Source: Spirochaetota bacterium
GTDB taxonomy: Bacteria > Spirochaetota > Spirochaetia > Treponematales > Treponemataceae
Direction: 5' to 3'
Length of the DNA: 7,399 nucleotides
Assembly (NCBI GenBank): GCA_022704725.1
Contig: JAKJFV010000076.1
Location: forward strand, 1-7,399
Positions 4,494 through 7,399 of the stretch are shown here, piece by piece (positions within the stretch are counted from its first letter, which is position 1; the number at the start of each line of letters is the position of its first letter). The position numbers and the translations under genes are program-made. Below the pieces are notes generated by a model. The model was given only the letters and a program-made list of their open reading frames with translations, ran no database searches and was not told the origin of the DNA.

Positions 4494-7304
4494 TTATAAA
4501 TTCTCAATATAAGAGTTTAGTTTTTCCACACGACGCTGTGCGGTACATAATTTTTCCCGTTCTGCCTCTACAACTTCTGCCGGAGCATTTTCTGCAAATT
4601 TACCGGATAGTTTAGCTTCCACCTTCTGAATAAAGGATGTTTCATTTGCGATTTCCTTTTGAAACCGCGCTTTAAGCTGTGCAGAATCAATTCCCTCTGA
4701 TGCAAGTAAAAAAGCCTCAAATCCGGTTCCAACAGTACCTATTGCTCCGTGAGGCTTAGCATCGGTAAAAGTAAGTTTTTTTACACCGGACAAAAGCATA
4801 ATAAGGTCCTGTTTTTCACGGCATACCTGAGAAGGAGATTCCGGAGTCAAAAGGAGTGAAATATCAATTTTAAGATCCGGCGATATTCCGCACTCTGCAC
4901 GAAGCGCTCTAATAGAACGGATTAATTCCTGAAGAACAGAAAATCTCCGGCTGACTGTTTCATCAATTCTGTTGTTGTTTGGTACAGGAAAGGGTGCGGC
5001 TATAAGCATGCCGGTATATTCACTTTGTGATGTTATTTTTGAAGGATTACCATTTTTGCATGAATTTTTTGATGCCGCCTCTGCTCTGTTTTGCGCAATT
5101 TCTTTGAGCGGAAGTTTTTGGTAAATTTCCTCTGTGACAAAGGGAAGATACGGATGAAGAAGGCGCAGACTCTCCTCGAGAATATTCATTAAGACCGATA
5201 CTGCCCTGTCTTTTTCCTCTTCCGTCCCGTTTCTAAACGATAATTTTGTGGCTTCTACATACCAGTCGCAGAAATCATTCCAAAAATATTCGTATAAAGC
5301 CTGAGCGCCTTCATTGTAGCGGTAGCCTTCAAGGGCGGAACGGGCATTTCGGCTTGCTCTGTCAAGACAGGAATAGATCCAAACATCAAGCTCTGTTAAA
5401 TCGTCATCTGTTATAGGAATTAAGTTTCTGCCTTCAAGATTGCCCAAAAGATAGCGGCTTGCATTCCATATTTTATTTGCAAAACGGCTTCCAAGCTTGA
5501 ATGATTCTTTATCAACTAAAATATCCTGTCCCTGTGCGCATAAAAACCCGAGGGTAAACTTCATTGCATCGGATCCGAATTCACCGGTAATTTCCAAGGG
5601 GTCAAGTCCGTTGCCCAGGGACTTGCTCATCTTTTTACCCTGCTTGTCGCGTACAAGACCATGAATATAAATATCTTTGAAAGGAGCCTTTCCGGTAAAC
5701 TCAAGTCCTGCCATGATCATGCGGCTTACCCAGAAAAAGATAATGTCATAGGCGGTAACTAAGGCGCTTGTAGGATAAAACCGTTTAAAATCTTCGGTAA
5801 AACCGTTTTCTGCATTTTCAGGCCATCCAAGGGTTGAAAAAGGCCATAACCAGCTGGAAAACCAGGTATCTAATACATCGGGGTCCTGCTTTAAGGAATC
5901 TTTAAAAGCCTTGCATTTCGGACATAATTCAGGATCTTCACGGGAAACAATCATCTCACCGCAGGACTGGCAGTACCATACGGGAATACGGTGGCCCCAC
6001 CAAAGCTGGCGGCTGATGCACCAGTCGCGTATATTTTCCATCCAGTGGCTGTAGGTGTTTTCCCATTTTTTCGGATAAAATACAATATCGCCGTCTTTCC
6101 ACGCTTTAAGCGCTTTTTCTGCCAGAGGCTTCATCTTAACAAACCACTGGTCGCTTAAATACGGCTCAACAACAGTATTGCAGCGGTAGCAGTGCCCGAC
6201 AGAGTGTGTAATTTTTTCTTCTTCTTTGAATAACCCAAGCTCAGTTAAATCTGCAATTACCGCTTTTCGCGCATCGCTGCACTTCATATTACGGTATTGT
6301 TCGGGAACTTCCTCATTCAGTGTGCCGTCAGGATTAAGAATATTAATAACGGGAAGATTATGGCGTTTTGCTACTTCCCAGTCATTAGGATCGTGTGCCG
6401 GTGTTATCTTAACTATACCGGTTCCAAATGCACGTTCAACGTAGGTATCTGCAACCACAGGAATTGTTTTACCGGTTAAGGGAAGCTTTACTTTTTTACC
6501 TACAAGAGCCTTGTAACGGGGATCTTCGGGGTGAACAGCAACAGCGGTATCGCCGAGTAAGGTTTCCGGCCTTGTTGTTGCTATTTCTATTCGATTACCG
6601 CCTGAAAAAACAGTGCCGTCCTCGAGAGTTATAGAGGGAATACTCTCCCCTCCGTCAATTTCGTAATAAATATGGTACATGGCGCCGTTAACATCGCTGT
6701 GATCTACTTCATCATCTGCAAGGGCGGTTCCGCATGATGTACACCAGTTAACAAGATAATTCCCGCGGTATACTAACCCCCGCTCAAAGAGGGTTACAAA
6801 AACATCACGGACAGCCTTAGACAAGCCTTCGTCCATTGTAAAGCGCTCTCTATTCCAGTCTACACTGGCGCCGATTTTTTTCAGCTGGCGTGTTATTATT
6901 GCGTGATGTTCATCTTTTACAGCCCAGGTTCGCTCCAGAAACTTTTCACGTCCAAGATCGCGTCTCGATAAGCCTTCTTTTTTAAGCCGCCGCTCTACAA
7001 CATTCTGAGTAGCGATGCCTGCATGATCGGTGCCGGGAACCCACAAGGCAGGTTCGCCGTTCATTCTATGATAACGGACAACAATATCCTGTAATGTATT
7101 ATTTAACCCATGCCCCATGTGGAGCACTCCGGTTACGTTTGGAGGCGGGATGACAACCGTAAAAGGCGTTTTATCAGTTATTTCATGAACAGGAGAATCG
7201 GCATCTGTTTTTGGTTTAAAATACCCCTGCTTCTCCCACTGTTCGTATAATCTGTCTTCAAAATCCTGCGGATTATATGCCTTTTCCAGCTCAATACCTT
7301 TCAT
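4494..7304 (-). CDS. valS: Valyl-tRNA synthetase
   Basis: A complete 936-residue class I aminoacyl-tRNA synthetase that charges tRNA-Val with valine in the cytoplasm. Domains in order: the Rossmann catalytic half with the HIGH motif as HMGHG (62-66); the CP1 editing domain with TTRPETLLGDTAVAVHPE (243-260), which clears mischarged threonine; the second catalytic half with WWGHR (435-439), DTWFSSWLWPFS (479-490) and KMSKS (558-562); the helical anticodon-binding domain (about 640-870); and a C-terminal coiled-coil arm (about 870-936). Paired cysteines typical of zinc knuckles occur at 188-191, 372-375, 445-448 and 461-464. Between LPLKE and MLIAAPFP there is a polar stretch (about 735-764) rich in N, S, K and Q that looks like a lineage-specific insertion. 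The start is fixed by GAGGTGAT four to eleven bases upstream. It is the first gene of a pair with the HD-domain gene. Confidence 0.98.
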   Translation of the reverse strand: MKGIELEKAYNPQDFEDRLYEQWEKQGYFKPKTDADSPVHEITDKTPFTVVIPPPNVTGVLHMGHGLNNTLQDIVVRYHRMNGEPALWVPGTDHAGIATQNVVERRLKKEGLSRRDLGREKFLERTWAVKDEHHAIITRQLKKIGASVDWNRERFTMDEGLSKAVRDVFVTLFERGLVYRGNYLVNWCTSCGTALADDEVDHSDVNGAMYHIYYEIDGGESIPSITLEDGTVFSGGNRIEIATTRPETLLGDTAVAVHPEDPRYKALVGKKVKLPLTGKTIPVVADTYVERAFGTGIVKITPAHDPNDWEVAKRHNLPVINILNPDGTLNEEVPEQYRNMKCSDARKAVIADLTELGLFKEEEKITHSVGHCYRCNTVVEPYLSDQWFVKMKPLAEKALKAWKDGDIVFYPKKWENTYSHWMENIRDWCISRQLWWGHRIPVWYCQSCGEMIVSREDPELCPKCKAFKDSLKQDPDVLDTWFSSWLWPFSTLGWPENAENGFTEDFKRFYPTSALVTAYDIIFFWVSRMIMAGLEFTGKAPFKDIYIHGLVRDKQGKKMSKSLGNGLDPLEITGEFGSDAMKFTLGFLCAQGQDILVDKESFKLGSRFANKIWNASRYLLGNLEGRNLIPITDDDLTELDVWIYSCLDRASRNARSALEGYRYNEGAQALYEYFWNDFCDWYVEATKLSFRNGTEEEKDRAVSVLMNILEESLRLLHPYLPFVTEEIYQKLPLKEIAQNRAEAASKNSCKNGNPSKITSQSEYTGMLIAAPFPVPNNNRIDETVSRRFSVLQELIRSIRALRAECGISPDLKIDISLLLTPESPSQVCREKQDLIMLLSGVKKLTFTDAKPHGAIGTVGTGFEAFLLASEGIDSAQLKARFQKEIANETSFIQKVEAKLSGKFAENAPAEVVEAEREKLCTAQRRVEKLNSYIENL

Positions 7305-7307
7305 TAC

Positions 7308-7315
7308 ATCACCTC
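7308..7315 (-). promoter_or_regulatory. Strong ribosome binding site of valS
   Basis: GAGGTGAT on the minus strand, ending three bases before the ATG at 7304. It is an uninterrupted eight-base match to the anti-Shine-Dalgarno tail of 16S rRNA, stronger than at any other gene here, consistent with high expression of a housekeeping enzyme. Confidence 0.75.
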
Positions 7316-7341
7316 ATAGAACAAATTCTGTGCTGCCGTTT

Positions 7342-7370
7342 ATATTACTGTTTTTTTTTATGATATTCAA
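7342..7370 (-). promoter_or_regulatory. Candidate valS promoter
   Basis: On the minus strand TTGAAT (7365-7370, four of six to TTGACA), a 17-base spacer that contains nine A residues, then TAATAT (7342-7347, four of six to TATAAT). The leader would be about 30 bases. Both boxes are imperfect and the region is AT-rich, so this is tentative. A promoter beyond the right window edge is possible. I see no T-box leader elements, and there is no room for one between this promoter and the start. Confidence 0.35.
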
Positions 7371-7399
7371 TGCCTTAAGGATACTGGAAATAGATTCTT

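Noticed and set aside
6226..6634. Three short plus-strand open frames within valS
   Set aside because: They are antisense to the ValS editing domain, overlap each other, and look like frame shadows.
7360..7399. Plus-strand open frame starting ATG at 7360 and running off the right edge (begins MIFNALRILEID)
   Set aside because: Only 13 codons are visible, it is preceded by a T9 run with no ribosome binding site, and it overlaps the candidate valS promoter. It cannot be supported as a gene.
7305..7399. T-box or other amino-acid-responsive leader upstream of valS
   Set aside because: The visible 95 bases show no T-box sequence, specifier stem or terminator-antiterminator pair, though a leader extending beyond the window cannot be excluded.

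Overview
The window looks like chromosomal DNA of a moderately AT-rich, pectin-using anaerobe. My best guess is a spirochaete of the Treponema type. That rests on the overall feel of the proteins and the linkage of uronate genes to a housekeeping synthetase, not on a decisive marker, so treat the taxonomy as an inference. No rRNA, tRNA, CRISPR array, insertion sequence, integrase or phage gene is visible, and coding density is very high, with no gene-free stretch over about 120 bases.

Left part (1-3774) is a uronate/pectin catabolism block. A family 28 glycoside hydrolase (polygalacturonase type, minus strand) runs off the left edge. It is divergent, with a gap of only 36 bases, from a TIM-barrel sugar isomerase/epimerase on the plus strand. 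That isomerase converges on a minus-strand pair, kduD followed by kdgK, which probably form one transcript from a good sigma-70-type promoter upstream of kduD. GH28 would cut oligogalacturonides. KduD reduces 2,5-diketo-3-deoxygluconate to 2-keto-3-deoxygluconate (KDG), and KdgK phosphorylates KDG to KDPG for aldolase cleavage. The isomerase is unassigned. By context it could supply the isomerase step upstream of KduD, because no kduI is present here.

Right part (3892-7304) is a housekeeping pair on the minus strand. valS (valyl-tRNA synthetase, complete, 936 aa) is followed after 11 bases by a small HD-domain protein that resembles the hydrolase half of RelA/SpoT or a stand-alone small alarmone hydrolase. 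The short gap, which holds a ribosome binding site, argues for co-transcription.

I see no clear new defence, mobile or RNA system. The points most worth a second look are the unassigned isomerase as a possible non-orthologous KduI replacement, and the HD hydrolase coupled to valS.
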